A DNA stretch of 64,000 bases from Gordonia sp. OPL2 (GCF_003797825.1 NZ_RKME01000022.1:1-64000); one strand, 5' to 3'. Shown: positions 27,020 through 34,799, numbered from the stretch's first letter. Numbers and translations: made by a program. The notes: generated from the sequence alone by a model not told the origin.

Positions 27020-27823
27020 TCACGCCTGTTCCTCGGGCTCCGTGCTCAGCTCATCACGCAACGCCGTCAACGTCCGCGACAGCAATCGGGAGACGTGCAT
27101 CTGCGAGATACCGACCTCCGTGGCGATCTCGCTCTGCGACATGGCGTGAAAGAAGCGCAACGACAGAATCCGCCGCTCGCGTTCTGGAAGGCGTTCCAAA
27201 GCCGGTCGCAGCGTGACGAATTCGTCGACACGCTGCAGACGTTCGTCGTCGTCGCCGAGGGTGTCGCGTATGGAGCGTCCCTCATCGTCGTCCGGCTCGG
27301 CGTCGATCGACTTGGCGTTGTACGCCGACCGCGCCATGAGTCCATCGATCACCTCACTCACCGGCAGATCCAGGTAGTCGGCGAGCTCGCTCGGCCGCGG
27401 CGAGCGACCGAGACGCTGCACCAACTCGTCACTGGCCTTCCCAATGCTCAGGGACGTCTCCTTGGCGCGACGAGGCACTCGCATCGACCACATGGTGTCG
27501 CGAAAATGCCGGCGCACCTCACCCATGACCGTCGGTACCGCGAACGACAGGAAGCCTGCTCCACGCTCCGGATCGAACCGGTCCACCGCGTTGACCACCC
27601 CGATGCGCGCGACCTGCAACAGGTCGTCGAAGGCCTCTCCGCGATCGCTGAATCGCCGCGCCACATGCTCGGCAAGCGGCAGACACCGCTCGACCGCTGC
27701 ATCTCTGATCTCGGCCTTGACTGCTGGATCTGTCTCGTCGCGCATGGCCTGCAAGGTGCCCACGACGTCTGCGTAGTCGTCATCTCGTGAGCCGTGCGGC
27801 TTCTGTGGCAACGGAGACGACAA
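27020..27823 (-). CDS. sigF: RNA polymerase sigma factor of the SigF/SigB type
   Basis: 267 residues. Region 2 reads LPLAEHVARRFSDRGEAFDD and LLQVARIGVVNAVDRFDP. Region 3 follows RVPRRAKETSLSIGKASDE, and region 4 contains LPERERRILSLRFFHAMSQ with the helix-turn-helix SEIATEVGISQMHVSRLLSR. The length and sequence fit the general-stress group (SigB of bacilli, SigF of mycobacteria). The start is TTG at 27823, placed by the AGGGAGG ribosome site just upstream; the next in-frame ATG is well inside region 1.2. The gene has its own SigF-type promoter, so autoregulation is likely. The presumed anti-sigma gene lies upstream but is separated by a STAS gene on the other strand. Confidence 0.9.
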   Translation of the reverse strand: MSSPLPQKPHGSRDDDYADVVGTLQAMRDETDPAVKAEIRDAAVERCLPLAEHVARRFSDRGEAFDDLLQVARIGVVNAVDRFDPERGAGFLSFAVPTVMGEVRRHFRDTMWSMRVPRRAKETSLSIGKASDELVQRLGRSPRPSELADYLDLPVSEVIDGLMARSAYNAKSIDAEPDDDEGRSIRDTLGDDDERLQRVDEFVTLRPALERLPERERRILSLRFFHAMSQSEIATEVGISQMHVSRLLSRTLTALRDELSTEPEEQA

Positions 27824-27916
27824 TCAGCACCTCCCTGGAGGAACGGAGAACAAGACGGCTCGTCATTCGACGACGTGGTCGCACAAGCGACAGGTTTACA
27901 CGAACGACACTACGAC

Positions 27917-27942
27917 CTACCCGCCGCCGATCGGCATCAAAC
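27917..27942 (-). promoter_or_regulatory. SigF-type promoter of sigF
   Basis: Minus strand: GTTT (27939-27942), 16 bases, GGGTAG (27917-27922), giving a leader of about 85 bases to the TTG start. It indicates positive autoregulation by the gene's own product. Confidence 0.6.
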
Positions 27943-28081
27943 ATCCCTTGAAGACCGAGGGCCGGAGTCGTACGGTGAGAGACAGCGGTTCAGTCAGCAG
28001 CTGCAGGCGGACGGGACCAGCTGAGGCTGCACTGCCCACGTGTCCCGTCTGACTCGATGACTACAGAGAACGGGCACGCGC

Positions 28082-28489
28082 ATGACTTTGAACGCTCACG
28101 TTTCCTATCGATCGGCAGACGTCCCCGCCGTCGTCCGGCAGGCCGGACGCAACCTCTCCGCGGGCAGAATGTACTGCGTACAGAGGTTTTCCGGCGACAT
28201 CGACATGCTGTCGGCCGCCGACTTCACCGCTGCTCTCGATCGAGTCTTGTCCGGCAGGCCGGAAGGTGTGGTCCTCGACCTGTCGGCTGTCGACTTCTTG
28301 AGTGCGTCGGGCCTGGCCATCCTGTCGCGCTTCTGTGATGACGCGAAGAGCCATGACATCCCGGTGGCCGTCGTCGGCGGCCGTATGGTGACGCGACCGA
28401 TCGAGGTATGTGGCCTCACGGCGTCGTGTCATGTGTTCGACACCGTGGGCGAGGCCGGCGCAGCCATGGCCGAGCAGGTGCACCACTGA
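28082..28489 (+). CDS. STAS-domain anti-sigma-factor antagonist
   Basis: 135 residues. VQRFSGDIDMLSAADFTAAL and VVLDLSAVDFLSASGLAIL are the beta-strand and phosphorylation-loop segments of the STAS fold. The serine before G in SASGL lines up with the phosphorylated serine of RsbV/SpoIIAA, though the residues before it differ. It probably binds an anti-sigma factor such as the RsbW-like protein encoded next to it and frees the sigma factor. The ATG at 28082 has GAGAACGGG upstream. The gene is on the opposite strand to both of its presumed partners and sits between them. Confidence 0.8.
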   Translation: MTLNAHVSYRSADVPAVVRQAGRNLSAGRMYCVQRFSGDIDMLSAADFTAALDRVLSGRPEGVVLDLSAVDFLSASGLAILSRFCDDAKSHDIPVAVVGGRMVTRPIEVCGLTASCHVFDTVGEAGAAMAEQVHH

Positions 28490-28525
28490 CTGCTCGGCGA
28501 CCCTGTCCGGCAGGTTTCCGTGTGG

Positions 28526-28963
28526 TCAGACGCGGTGTTTGGCCAGATGCACGGTCACCTGTCGGTCGCCGCCCGAATCGGAGTACGAAACGGTCTGCGC
28601 GTCGGTCACGGTCTCGACGACGCGCCAACCGAATCCCGATGTGTCGAGCCCGAGTTCGCGACTGACGACTCCGTCGACCTGCACCACTGCGCCCTGTGGG
28701 CCCACGTTCAGCGCGATCGACAGCCGGGTGTCCGGTGCGGCGACCATGATCAACTGCGAGCAGATCTCGTCGATGCCGAGGTTGACGTCGGCGACATCAT
28801 CGACCGACCAGTCGTCGATGAACAGCGTCCGCTCCACCATCGAACGAACAATCGGCAACCGGTCGGAACGAGCCGGCACCGAGAGCTCGACCGGCGCCTC
28901 GGCCGCGTGGGTCAACTCCCCGATCACCTGCCGTTCGGCGGTGGCTCCGCTGTTCTCGCTCAC
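28526..28963 (-). CDS. rsbW: Anti-sigma factor, RsbW/UsfX-like
   Basis: 145 residues. VADVNLGIDEICSQLIMVAAPD and GFGWRVVETVTDAQTVSY are close to the same regions of M. tuberculosis UsfX, the anti-SigF factor (VADVNLGIDEICSQLI only is quoted as the N-box helix). The N-box asparagine is replaced, as in UsfX, and no glycine-rich loop is seen. It probably holds the SigF product inactive. A good SigF-type promoter lies 42 bases upstream, the arrangement expected for negative feedback. In mycobacteria usfX and sigF are adjacent in one operon; here the STAS gene intervenes on the other strand. Confidence 0.8.
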   Translation of the reverse strand: MSENSGATAERQVIGELTHAAEAPVELSVPARSDRLPIVRSMVERTLFIDDWSVDDVADVNLGIDEICSQLIMVAAPDTRLSIALNVGPQGAVVQVDGVVSRELGLDTSGFGWRVVETVTDAQTVSYSDSGGDRQVTVHLAKHRV

Positions 28964-29004
28964 AGATACTCCTCATGTGCCCGACCGTGCTGTCACGCCA
29001 TTCT

Positions 29005-29030
29005 TTACCCGCGCGACGGCTCGTCGAAAC
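29005..29030 (-). promoter_or_regulatory. SigF-type promoter of the anti-sigma gene
   Basis: Minus strand: GTTT (29027-29030), 16 bases, GGGTAA (29005-29010), with a leader of about 35 bases to the ATG at 28963. Five of six -10 positions match the consensus GGGTAT. Confidence 0.65.
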
Positions 29031-29042
29031 CCGTCGGTTGGT

Positions 29043-30104
29043 CTACCTCTCGTCCAGTCGTCGACGATCCTCGTCGGCGGTGCGACGCCGCATCCGCTCA
29101 CGGTACCCATACGTCGCCCTCAGCACATCGTCGAAACTGTCCGCACTCGACCCGATTCCTCCTGCGAACATGCCCATCGATGTCGCCAGCCACGCGAGGG
29201 TCACATAGTTCGTGATGCCGACCGGATGACCGAGGGCGCCCGCCATGTACTCGGAGTCGATCACCGCGAGCGCGGCGACAAGCGTGGCCAGGAACAATCC
29301 GGCGTAGAGAACCACGGCGCTCGAGACGACGGTGCATGCGGTCACGGTGTTGTACATGTGGATACGCCACGCCGATTTGTCGTTTCCGTGTTCCCACAGC
29401 CGGTTGTTGACGATCAGCCAAGTGGAGGTGAGCACCACGGACAGGACCGCGATCAGTCCCAGCCGCCACGGACTCAACGCATTCGCCATCGACCAGATCG
29501 TGGAGAAGAACACGCCGAACGACGCGGCCGCTGCTGCCGCCGCGGTAAGACCGGTCAGTGTGGGTATCAGGCGCCACGGCCGATTGCCGCGCACCATCCC
29601 CGCCACGACACGCAGATGACTCAGGACCCCGCGGTCGAACAGAAACTCGGTGGACCCGTCCCCCGACCGCTCCCAGGTATGTGCTCGCCGCAGGCGGTCG
29701 GCTTGTCCGCCCATCATCCGGTCGACGATCGCGGTGACGATACGGGGCATCGCCCGACCCGGGAACAGCCCCAGTGCGGGCGAGGAGATCACGGCGGCTG
29801 ATCTCTCGTGGTCGATCTCCACGGCGACGATACGTTTGCCAAGCACCCTGGGTGATTCCGTGACGAAGATGACAGCATCGGTGTCCTCCACCGCGTCCGT
29901 GACGGCGCCGGTGGCCAGATCGTCCCGGGGAGGCATCTGCAAGGTGGTTTCCGGAGCGACCGTGACACCCCGGTAGTCGAGGGTGCGGTCGGTGAGAACC
30001 TTCTCGATCGTGCTCTCGGCCTGATCCGCTGCCGATGCCGGAAGGCCGGGCTCCACCACCAGGCGGACGCCGTCGAAGCGCGGAAGTCGTTGTGCTCTGG
30101 TCAC
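29043..30104 (-). CDS. Hypothetical multi-pass membrane protein
   Basis: 353 residues. The first ~175 residues are soluble (GVRLVVEPGLPASAADQAE, DAVIFVTESPRVLGKRIVAVE). They are followed by about five membrane segments (LTAAAAAAASFGVFFSTIWS, LGLIAVLSVVLTSTWLIVN, VVLYAGLFLATLVAALAVI, YVTLAWLATSMGMFAGGIG). It ends in a basic tail RERMRRRTADEDRRR. I do not recognise the family. A GTG at 30104 is the likely start because coding bias ends there, but no ribosome site is visible; a GGGTAC lies eleven bases upstream without a clear -35. It is divergent from the zinc-ribbon operon. Confidence 0.68.
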   Translation of the reverse strand: MTRAQRLPRFDGVRLVVEPGLPASAADQAESTIEKVLTDRTLDYRGVTVAPETTLQMPPRDDLATGAVTDAVEDTDAVIFVTESPRVLGKRIVAVEIDHERSAAVISSPALGLFPGRAMPRIVTAIVDRMMGGQADRLRRAHTWERSGDGSTEFLFDRGVLSHLRVVAGMVRGNRPWRLIPTLTGLTAAAAAAASFGVFFSTIWSMANALSPWRLGLIAVLSVVLTSTWLIVNNRLWEHGNDKSAWRIHMYNTVTACTVVSSAVVLYAGLFLATLVAALAVIDSEYMAGALGHPVGITNYVTLAWLATSMGMFAGGIGSSADSFDDVLRATYGYRERMRRRTADEDRRRLDER

Positions 30105-30179
30105 GATGGGGCGGTACCCGCTGCGGCGGTGGGTCAATCGCACGTCGCTCGTTCGGAGAGGTCCAGCGCAATCCCCTGG

Positions 30180-30204
30180 GTTTGGATCGCACATGTGCGG
30201 GTAA
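30180..30204 (+). promoter_or_regulatory. SigF-type promoter of the zinc-ribbon/methyltransferase/CDGSH operon
   Basis: GTTT (30180-30183), 15 bases, GGGTAA (30199-30204), with a ~35-base leader to the ATG at 30246. It would place all four overlapping genes of the operon under stress control. Confidence 0.65.
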
Positions 30205-30245
30205 CCGACCGACCTGATCCGCCGTCGGTGGAGAACGGAGCGACC

Positions 30246-30563
30246 ATGGCCATCTGCGACGTCTGCGGTAATGACGACGACCACAGCATGACGATCACGA
30301 TCAACCGAGACGACAGGGACGTCCACGGCACCTTCGACAGCTTCGAGTGCGCGATCACCGCGCTGGCACCGCTGTGCGCGCACTGCGGATGTCGAGTGAT
30401 GGGTCACGGTGTCGCGATCGGATCAGCACTCTATTGCTGTGCGCATTGTGCACAACAGGTCGACGACGTCGTCGTCGTGCACGGGACATCCGTACGTGAG
30501 CGGCGCGCGACGTCCGTCTCGGGCGCGCTCGTCGACGACGGCCGAGGAAGGATTTTCGGATGA
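30246..30563 (+). CDS. Small zinc-ribbon-like protein
   Basis: 105 residues, first gene of the operon. Cysteine pairs in CDVCG, CAHCGC and CCAHCAQQ suggest one or two zinc sites. The segment MTITINRDDRDVHGTFDSFEC and the C-terminal HGTSVRERRAT are distinctive, but I do not recognise a named family. GGAG lies just before the ATG at 30246; the longer upstream frame runs into the divergent gene's territory. The stop overlaps the start of the next gene as ATGA, so translation is coupled. Confidence 0.75.
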   Translation: MAICDVCGNDDDHSMTITINRDDRDVHGTFDSFECAITALAPLCAHCGCRVMGHGVAIGSALYCCAHCAQQVDDVVVVHGTSVRERRATSVSGALVDDGRGRIFG

Positions 30564-30955
30564 GTCAGAACAAGAACGGTCGCGCCACCGACGCGTCGAC
30601 GCACAAGGACACCGGACACATGCGCGATGGAGAGACCGCTCGTCGCCCCGCACCGTACGCCAAGGCGCTGAAGGCGATGGGTTTCACCGGCTATCTCATT
30701 CTGATAGTCGCGGTCGTCCTCGTCGTCCTGGCGATTGGCTCGGCAGCGGGAGACCACTCCTCGGCCCCCTGGTGGGGACTGAGCGCAGCAATCGTCGCCA
30801 TCGTCGCGATCGCGCTCCTCGGTACGAGCCGCTACATCTCCGCACGCCAGCCGGGAGATACACGGATTCAACAGGATCCACTGCAGCCCGAGGTGACCGT
30901 CGAGGAGGAGCAGCACTACGAGGAGCTCTATCGCGACGACGAGCCGGGTCGGTGA
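30560..30955 (+). CDS. Small membrane protein with two transmembrane segments
   Basis: 131 residues. A polar N-terminus of ~40 residues, two hydrophobic segments (GYLILIVAVVLVVLAIGSA and LSAAIVAIVAIALLGTSRY) and an acidic tail ending EEQHYEELYRDDEPGR. Both ends are predicted on the same side of the membrane. Function unknown. It overlaps the upstream zinc-ribbon gene by four bases and is followed after one base by the methyltransferase start, so it belongs to the same SigF-type operon. Confidence 0.75.
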   Translation: MSQNKNGRATDASTHKDTGHMRDGETARRPAPYAKALKAMGFTGYLILIVAVVLVVLAIGSAAGDHSSAPWWGLSAAIVAIVAIALLGTSRYISARQPGDTRIQQDPLQPEVTVEEEQHYEELYRDDEPGR

Positions 30956-30956
30956 C

Positions 30957-31703
30957 GTGACCTCGGTCGCCGATCGGGACGACCCGACGACAGCACCTCT
31001 GTTCACCTCCACAACGCCGACGATCTGTGACCTTCTCGACCACGGCAAGGTCTATCGGCCACAACATGATTCGGACCTACTGATCGAGGCGGTCCAGAAC
31101 AGCAACCACGCCGTCGGCGCCGTCGCGGCGGATCTGTGCACCGGGAGCGGCGTGATCGCTCGTGCGATCGCGCACCTCGGCGCTCGGTCGGTCGTCGCAG
31201 TCGACGCATCGGACGATGCTGTTCGTGTGGCTCGGGCACTGTGCACCGATTCCTCGGATCGGGTGGCAGTACGCCACGGTGACGTGGCGACGTTTCGGGG
31301 CAGGTTCGATCTCGTGACGTGTAATCCGCCGTATGTTCCGTCACCACCGGACGGACGGATTCGCGAACCTGGGCTACCGCGTGCTGCGTGGGAGGCCGGT
31401 GTCGACGGGCGTGCGGTGCTCGATGTGGTGTGCTCGACGGCCGCCGACCTTCTCAATCCCGGTGGCCACATGTATGTGGTGCAGTCCGAGTTCGCCGGCA
31501 TAGATGAATCCGTGGCAGCTCTCCGCACGGCAGGTCTCGCCGCCGACGTTGTAATGGAGCGTCACATACCGTTCGGGCCGGTGCTGTCGGCGCATGCCGC
31601 ATGGCTGGAATCTGGTGGCAGGCTGGACAAAGGTCGGCGTATTGAACTGCTGGCCGTCATCCGTGCGGACAAGAAGCCGATGCCGGGCGGATCCTCACGA
31701 TGA
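30957..31703 (+). CDS. HemK2/MTQ2-like class I methyltransferase
   Basis: 248 residues. The SAM-binding motif DLCTGSGVIARAIAHLGA is followed by VVAVDASDDAVRVAR and the signature TCNPPYVPSP, the N-P-P-Y motif of enzymes that methylate amide nitrogens (glutamine of release factors) or exocyclic amines. The prmC gene of actinobacteria lies with prfA elsewhere, so this is a second, specialised member. GTG start, one base after the previous stop. It overlaps the CDGSH gene by four bases. Target unknown; a protein of the neighbouring iron-sulfur/diiron pair is a possible target. Confidence 0.85.
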   Translation: MTSVADRDDPTTAPLFTSTTPTICDLLDHGKVYRPQHDSDLLIEAVQNSNHAVGAVAADLCTGSGVIARAIAHLGARSVVAVDASDDAVRVARALCTDSSDRVAVRHGDVATFRGRFDLVTCNPPYVPSPPDGRIREPGLPRAAWEAGVDGRAVLDVVCSTAADLLNPGGHMYVVQSEFAGIDESVAALRTAGLAADVVMERHIPFGPVLSAHAAWLESGGRLDKGRRIELLAVIRADKKPMPGGSSR

Positions 31704-31903
31704 ACGATCAACAGCGCGAACGTCTTCCGGTTCGGGTGATCCGCGGGGGGCCGGTGCTCATCCCGGGGCCCGTGGACATCGAACTGCCCGACGGCACGCG
31801 CGTGCAGTCGGATCGCTTCATGGTGGCGGTGTGCGCGTGCGGCCGAAGTCGCCGATATCCCCTGTGCGACACCAGTCATCGACGTCGACGTCGTGACGGA
31901 TGA
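31700..31903 (+). CDS. CDGSH iron-sulfur domain protein
   Basis: 67 residues. CACGRSRRYPLCDTSH has the three cysteines and histidine of the CDGSH [2Fe-2S] motif (C-x-C-x2-S-x3-P-x-C-D-x2-H). Such clusters are redox-active and pH-labile. The protein is soluble, with no membrane anchor. It overlaps the methyltransferase gene by four bases, and the haem-oxygenase-like diiron gene is convergent 32 bases on. In many actinobacteria, from memory, these three families occur together, so they may act as one unit. Confidence 0.9.
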   Translation: MNDQQRERLPVRVIRGGPVLIPGPVDIELPDGTRVQSDRFMVAVCACGRSRRYPLCDTSHRRRRRDG

Positions 31904-31935
31904 CGTTTCACGCCAGCGAGCTTCGGCAGGCCATG

Positions 31936-32940
31936 TCATCCCACGACAGGTGTTCCCGCGTCCCAGGCGGCCTGCAGATTCGCGTCGAACGCATCCTCCA
32001 CGAGGAGGAATGCACGAATACCGAACACGACATCGGATTCGAGCTCGGGCTCCCCTAGGATCAGTGACCCCACGACATCGGTGCGCAGGATCTGCTCGTG
32101 CACCGCATCGGCTTCGACGTGCTCGCGATAGAAGTGCCGGCATGCCTCCGGCGCGTCCAAGTTCTCGAGGCCAGTCAGCAGCCGCTGCGAGCCGGGTGGC
32201 GACGTGATCTCCGTGGCGGCCAGATGACCCACCGCCGCCGCCCGCGATGCACGATGAAGGCCGAAACCGCTCATGAGATTGACCGGGGCCAGCGCCCACC
32301 CCGGCACGGCGTCGAGGTAGCCGAGATAGGTCGGGTCGAGGTCGGCGGCCTCCAACAGGTCCGCGAACAACTCCTGGTGGACCGCATCGCCACGGCCGCC
32401 GCCGAATTCGTCGAACTCGACGGCGACGAACGCAGCCTTACTGGCCCCCCGCAGGCGCGGAATGGTCCACGCATGCGGGTCCGCCTCCTTCAGGTGGTAC
32501 AGCGACCTCAGCGCGAACAGCTCTCGATACTGCTCCCAGGTCCCGCTGTCGCGCAACCGAAAAGACACGCCATCACCGGTCGTCGGCTCAATGCTCAACT
32601 CGGCCATCTCCGACTCCGCCGACGACCCCGCCAGATCGCCGACGTCGGTTCGCACGGAGTCGAAGAACCCGCGCTCGAGTTCCCGGCGGTAACGCAGGAT
32701 GTCCGGGTCCCACTCGCGATCGTCGTCGACGTCGACGAAACCCATGTAGTGGAGTTCATACGCCACGTACAGGGCGAGTTGCAGATCGTCGCCATACAGT
32801 CGGGCGCCCTCCAGATCTGCGGGCAATCCGACCGGAGTCCCGTGCCGGAGCGAATCGATCAGACGCTCGGACAGCGGCCCTCTCGGCGACGGGAGCGTCG
32901 GATGCGCGACCGCTCTGCTGGCCGTGATGGACATGTGCAC
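31936..32940 (-). CDS. Haem-oxygenase-like iron-containing redox enzyme (diiron oxidase fold)
   Basis: 334 residues. Long helices with YVAYELHYMGFVDVDDD, FVAVEFDEFGGGRGDAVH and CRHFYREHVEADAVHEQIL show the E-x-x-H-type ligands of the iron-containing redox enzyme family, whose members fold like haem oxygenase but carry two irons and do N-oxygenation, desaturation or C-C cleavage. The exact reaction is unknown. Either ATG at 32940 or 32934 may be the start. It faces the CDGSH/methyltransferase genes and probably works with them; CDGSH could supply electrons. Confidence 0.82.
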   Translation of the reverse strand: MHMSITASRAVAHPTLPSPRGPLSERLIDSLRHGTPVGLPADLEGARLYGDDLQLALYVAYELHYMGFVDVDDDREWDPDILRYRRELERGFFDSVRTDVGDLAGSSAESEMAELSIEPTTGDGVSFRLRDSGTWEQYRELFALRSLYHLKEADPHAWTIPRLRGASKAAFVAVEFDEFGGGRGDAVHQELFADLLEAADLDPTYLGYLDAVPGWALAPVNLMSGFGLHRASRAAAVGHLAATEITSPPGSQRLLTGLENLDAPEACRHFYREHVEADAVHEQILRTDVVGSLILGEPELESDVVFGIRAFLLVEDAFDANLQAAWDAGTPVVG

Positions 32941-33024
32941 CTCTGTTCTGGTCCGTTGCGGGTGGCGATGCCTGTCGTGTGCGACACGAATGAGTCGAAC
33001 GTGGGCTGACGAGACGACGGACGA

Positions 33025-33228
33025 TCAATCCGGCGGTTCGGCGTCGCCGCCCGTCTCATCGTCCGGCTCCTGGTCGGCTGCCGGATCGACCACCGGCTCC
33101 TTTCCCGGGTCGGGCGTGCTGACGTGCTTGTCCTCCAGTTCGTCGACCTTCTCGCGCGCGTCGTCGGGATGCTGCGTGCCGTCGGCCGGGTCCAGCGGTT
33201 CCTGCGTGGTGTCGGGTTCGGACGTCAT
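33025..33228 (-). CDS. Small acidic hypothetical protein
   Basis: 67 residues, with an excess of D, E and P and no hydrophobic segment, so probably disordered. It begins MTSEPDTTQEPLDPADG. The start at 33228 has a GGAAGG site; upstream ATG and GTG are inside the palindrome. Composition resembles small stress-induced acidic proteins in actinobacteria, but I know no family. A nearly perfect 30-bp palindrome lies in the presumed leader, and a weak SigF-type promoter (GTTT-N15-GGGGAA, 33301-33325) precedes that. Confidence 0.6.
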   Translation of the reverse strand: MTSEPDTTQEPLDPADGTQHPDDAREKVDELEDKHVSTPDPGKEPVVDPAADQEPDDETGGDAEPPD

Positions 33229-33248
33229 AGGAGCACCTTCCGTCGAAT

Positions 33249-33278
33249 GATGCGGCACGCACATGTGCATGCCGCATC
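33249..33278. promoter_or_regulatory. 30-bp near-perfect palindrome, operator or leader hairpin
   Basis: Arms GATGCGGCACGCACA and TGTGCATGCCGCATC are inverted copies with a single mismatched pair. It lies 20 bases before the start codon of the small acidic protein gene and ends just before its ribosome site. It could bind a dimeric regulator or fold in the mRNA. No convergent gene needs a terminator here. Confidence 0.55.
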
Positions 33279-33333
33279 GGCTGAGCGTGCTCTGATAGTT
33301 TTCCCCGGCCCCCGTGGACCCAAACCTCGGTCG

Positions 33334-34050
33334 TCAGGCGCCGGTGTCGAGATGGGGGTCGGCCACCGGTTTCGACTCGGCCGATCCGCGCTGGCGAAAG
33401 ACGATGGACAGCACGACGATGGCGGCCACCGCGATGAACTCGCTCTGCCAGTTCTGCATCGACTCGAACCAGAATTGCGACGTGGTGAGGTACTGCCACA
33501 CCGTGACCGCACTCTCGCCGTGTTGTCGCTGTTCCTCGCTGTACGCTCGTGCACCGCCGAGCGCATGCAGCGCGAGCGACGCGAAGAACAGCACGAAGAA
33601 CACGACCGACAGCGAGTTCTCGTAGACCCACAGAACGGCGCCGCCACGGCGAACCGGCCACGGGGCGTCCGGATCGGATCGCCTCGATCGGGGATCGGCA
33701 TCCTGGGGCGCATCGTGGTCGGTGGGTTTCGACTCCGACGACCCCTTCTGATACAGAAACGCCGTCAGGACGACGTACATCCCCATCTGGAGAAACTCCG
33801 ACTCCCAGTTCTCGAACGTCGCCTCGACGAACTCTCCGGTCCGCAGATACTGCGGCAGCGAGATCTCGGCGGACTGGTGGGACACTTGCTCCTCGTTGTA
33901 CACATGCCAGCCGGACACCACCATGCCGAGGAAGAAGACGGCGAACAGGCCGAGGCATGCCAGGAGCAGACCGTTGTCCCTGAGCACGGTCCGGACCCCG
34001 CGTCGGCCCGAATCCTGGTCGGCAGCCACGGAGTTCAGGATAGTCCGCAC
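33334..34050 (-). CDS. DUF6766-family membrane protein
   Basis: About 238 residues with four hydrophobic segments in two similar pairs: LLLACLGLFAVFFLGMVVSG and QMGMYVVLTAFLYQKGSSESKP, then VVFFVLFFASLALHALGGA and FIAVAAIVVLSIVFRQRGSAESKP (last quoted in part as FIAVAAIVVLSIVF). Each pair is followed by a QRGS/QKGS-SESKP motif and preceded by ENWESEF or QNWQSEF, so the protein is an internal duplication. This matches DUF6766. Start uncertain: GTG at 34050 or at 34029; no ribosome site is clear. Found often with stress genes, role unknown. Confidence 0.75.
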   Translation of the reverse strand: MRTILNSVAADQDSGRRGVRTVLRDNGLLLACLGLFAVFFLGMVVSGWHVYNEEQVSHQSAEISLPQYLRTGEFVEATFENWESEFLQMGMYVVLTAFLYQKGSSESKPTDHDAPQDADPRSRRSDPDAPWPVRRGGAVLWVYENSLSVVFFVLFFASLALHALGGARAYSEEQRQHGESAVTVWQYLTTSQFWFESMQNWQSEFIAVAAIVVLSIVFRQRGSAESKPVADPHLDTGA

Positions 34051-34243
34051 GTGCGAACCACGGCAGCGCCGTGATCCAGACGTGCCGCACCACTCTTCCG
34101 CACGCCGCACTCCATCAGGCGTTCGTTGAGCGTCGCGCCGGTCAACGGCGACGAGAATGCCTGGGACATCGTCAACAAGGAACCAAACAGGGAGTGCAGC
34201 ACCATCTTCCACGTGCGCACCGCAGGTGGGGACTACGCCGGTA

Positions 34244-34711
34244 CTACCTCGGCGAGTCGCCGGAGATCTCGGACGGGCGCGGACGCCGGGACCGGAGCAG
34301 GGCTCCCAACGCGACCATGCCCAGCCCGAGGACGAGATGAAGCCAGTTGTCGGCGTTGTCGATGGGCATGAAGTTGGCTGGACTGTTCACATCGATTGCG
34401 AGGCCGTAGAGCCAGAGCGCGAGGTACAGCAGGCCGCCGCCGATGAAGTAGAGATGCGACCACCTACCGATGCGAGCCATCACGATTCCCGCCACTCCGT
34501 AGACCACATGCAGCACGTTGTGCAGGACGGACACGGTGAACACGCCGAACAGTTGTGCGTCCGATCGGTGCCCGGCCGGGTCCAACTCGTCGACATGGGT
34601 GGTGATTCCGGGGATGAAGCCGATGACACCCACGACGATGAACAGGACCCCGACGACGAGCGCCGCGGCCTGCACCGGCGACCGCGTGTACCTCAACCTC
34701 ATCGACACCAT
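34244..34711 (-). CDS. DUF4383-family membrane protein
   Basis: 155 residues with four membrane segments (AAALVVGVLFIVVGVIGFIPG, VLHNVLHVVYGVAGIVM, HLYFIGGGLLYLALWLYGLA, LHLVLGLGMVALGALL; first quoted in part as AALVVGVLFIVVGVIG). ELDPAGHRSDAQLFGVF and SVLHNVLHV are characteristic of DUF4383. Function unknown. A near-perfect GGAGGTGA site precedes the ATG at 34711 and a SigF-type promoter lies upstream, so the protein is probably a stress-induced membrane component. Confidence 0.85.
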   Translation of the reverse strand: MVSMRLRYTRSPVQAAALVVGVLFIVVGVIGFIPGITTHVDELDPAGHRSDAQLFGVFTVSVLHNVLHVVYGVAGIVMARIGRWSHLYFIGGGLLYLALWLYGLAIDVNSPANFMPIDNADNWLHLVLGLGMVALGALLRSRRPRPSEISGDSPR

Positions 34712-34773
34712 GTCGAGTCACCTCCGGGGCGCGGCGTCGCGGTGATCGCGGCATGTCGCCCACCAACCACCGG

Positions 34774-34799
34774 ATAGCCGGAGGCGGTGACGTCGAAAC
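34774..34799 (-). promoter_or_regulatory. SigF-type promoter of the DUF4383 gene
   Basis: Minus strand: GTTT (34796-34799), 16 bases, GGCTAT (34774-34779), one mismatch to GGGTAT, with a ~55-base leader to the ATG at 34711. Confidence 0.5.

Noticed and set aside
34035..34205. Minus-strand frame of 56 residues before the DUF6766 gene
   Set aside because: Only moderate codon bias, no family and no clear ribosome site; it may be a remnant, but it cannot be supported.
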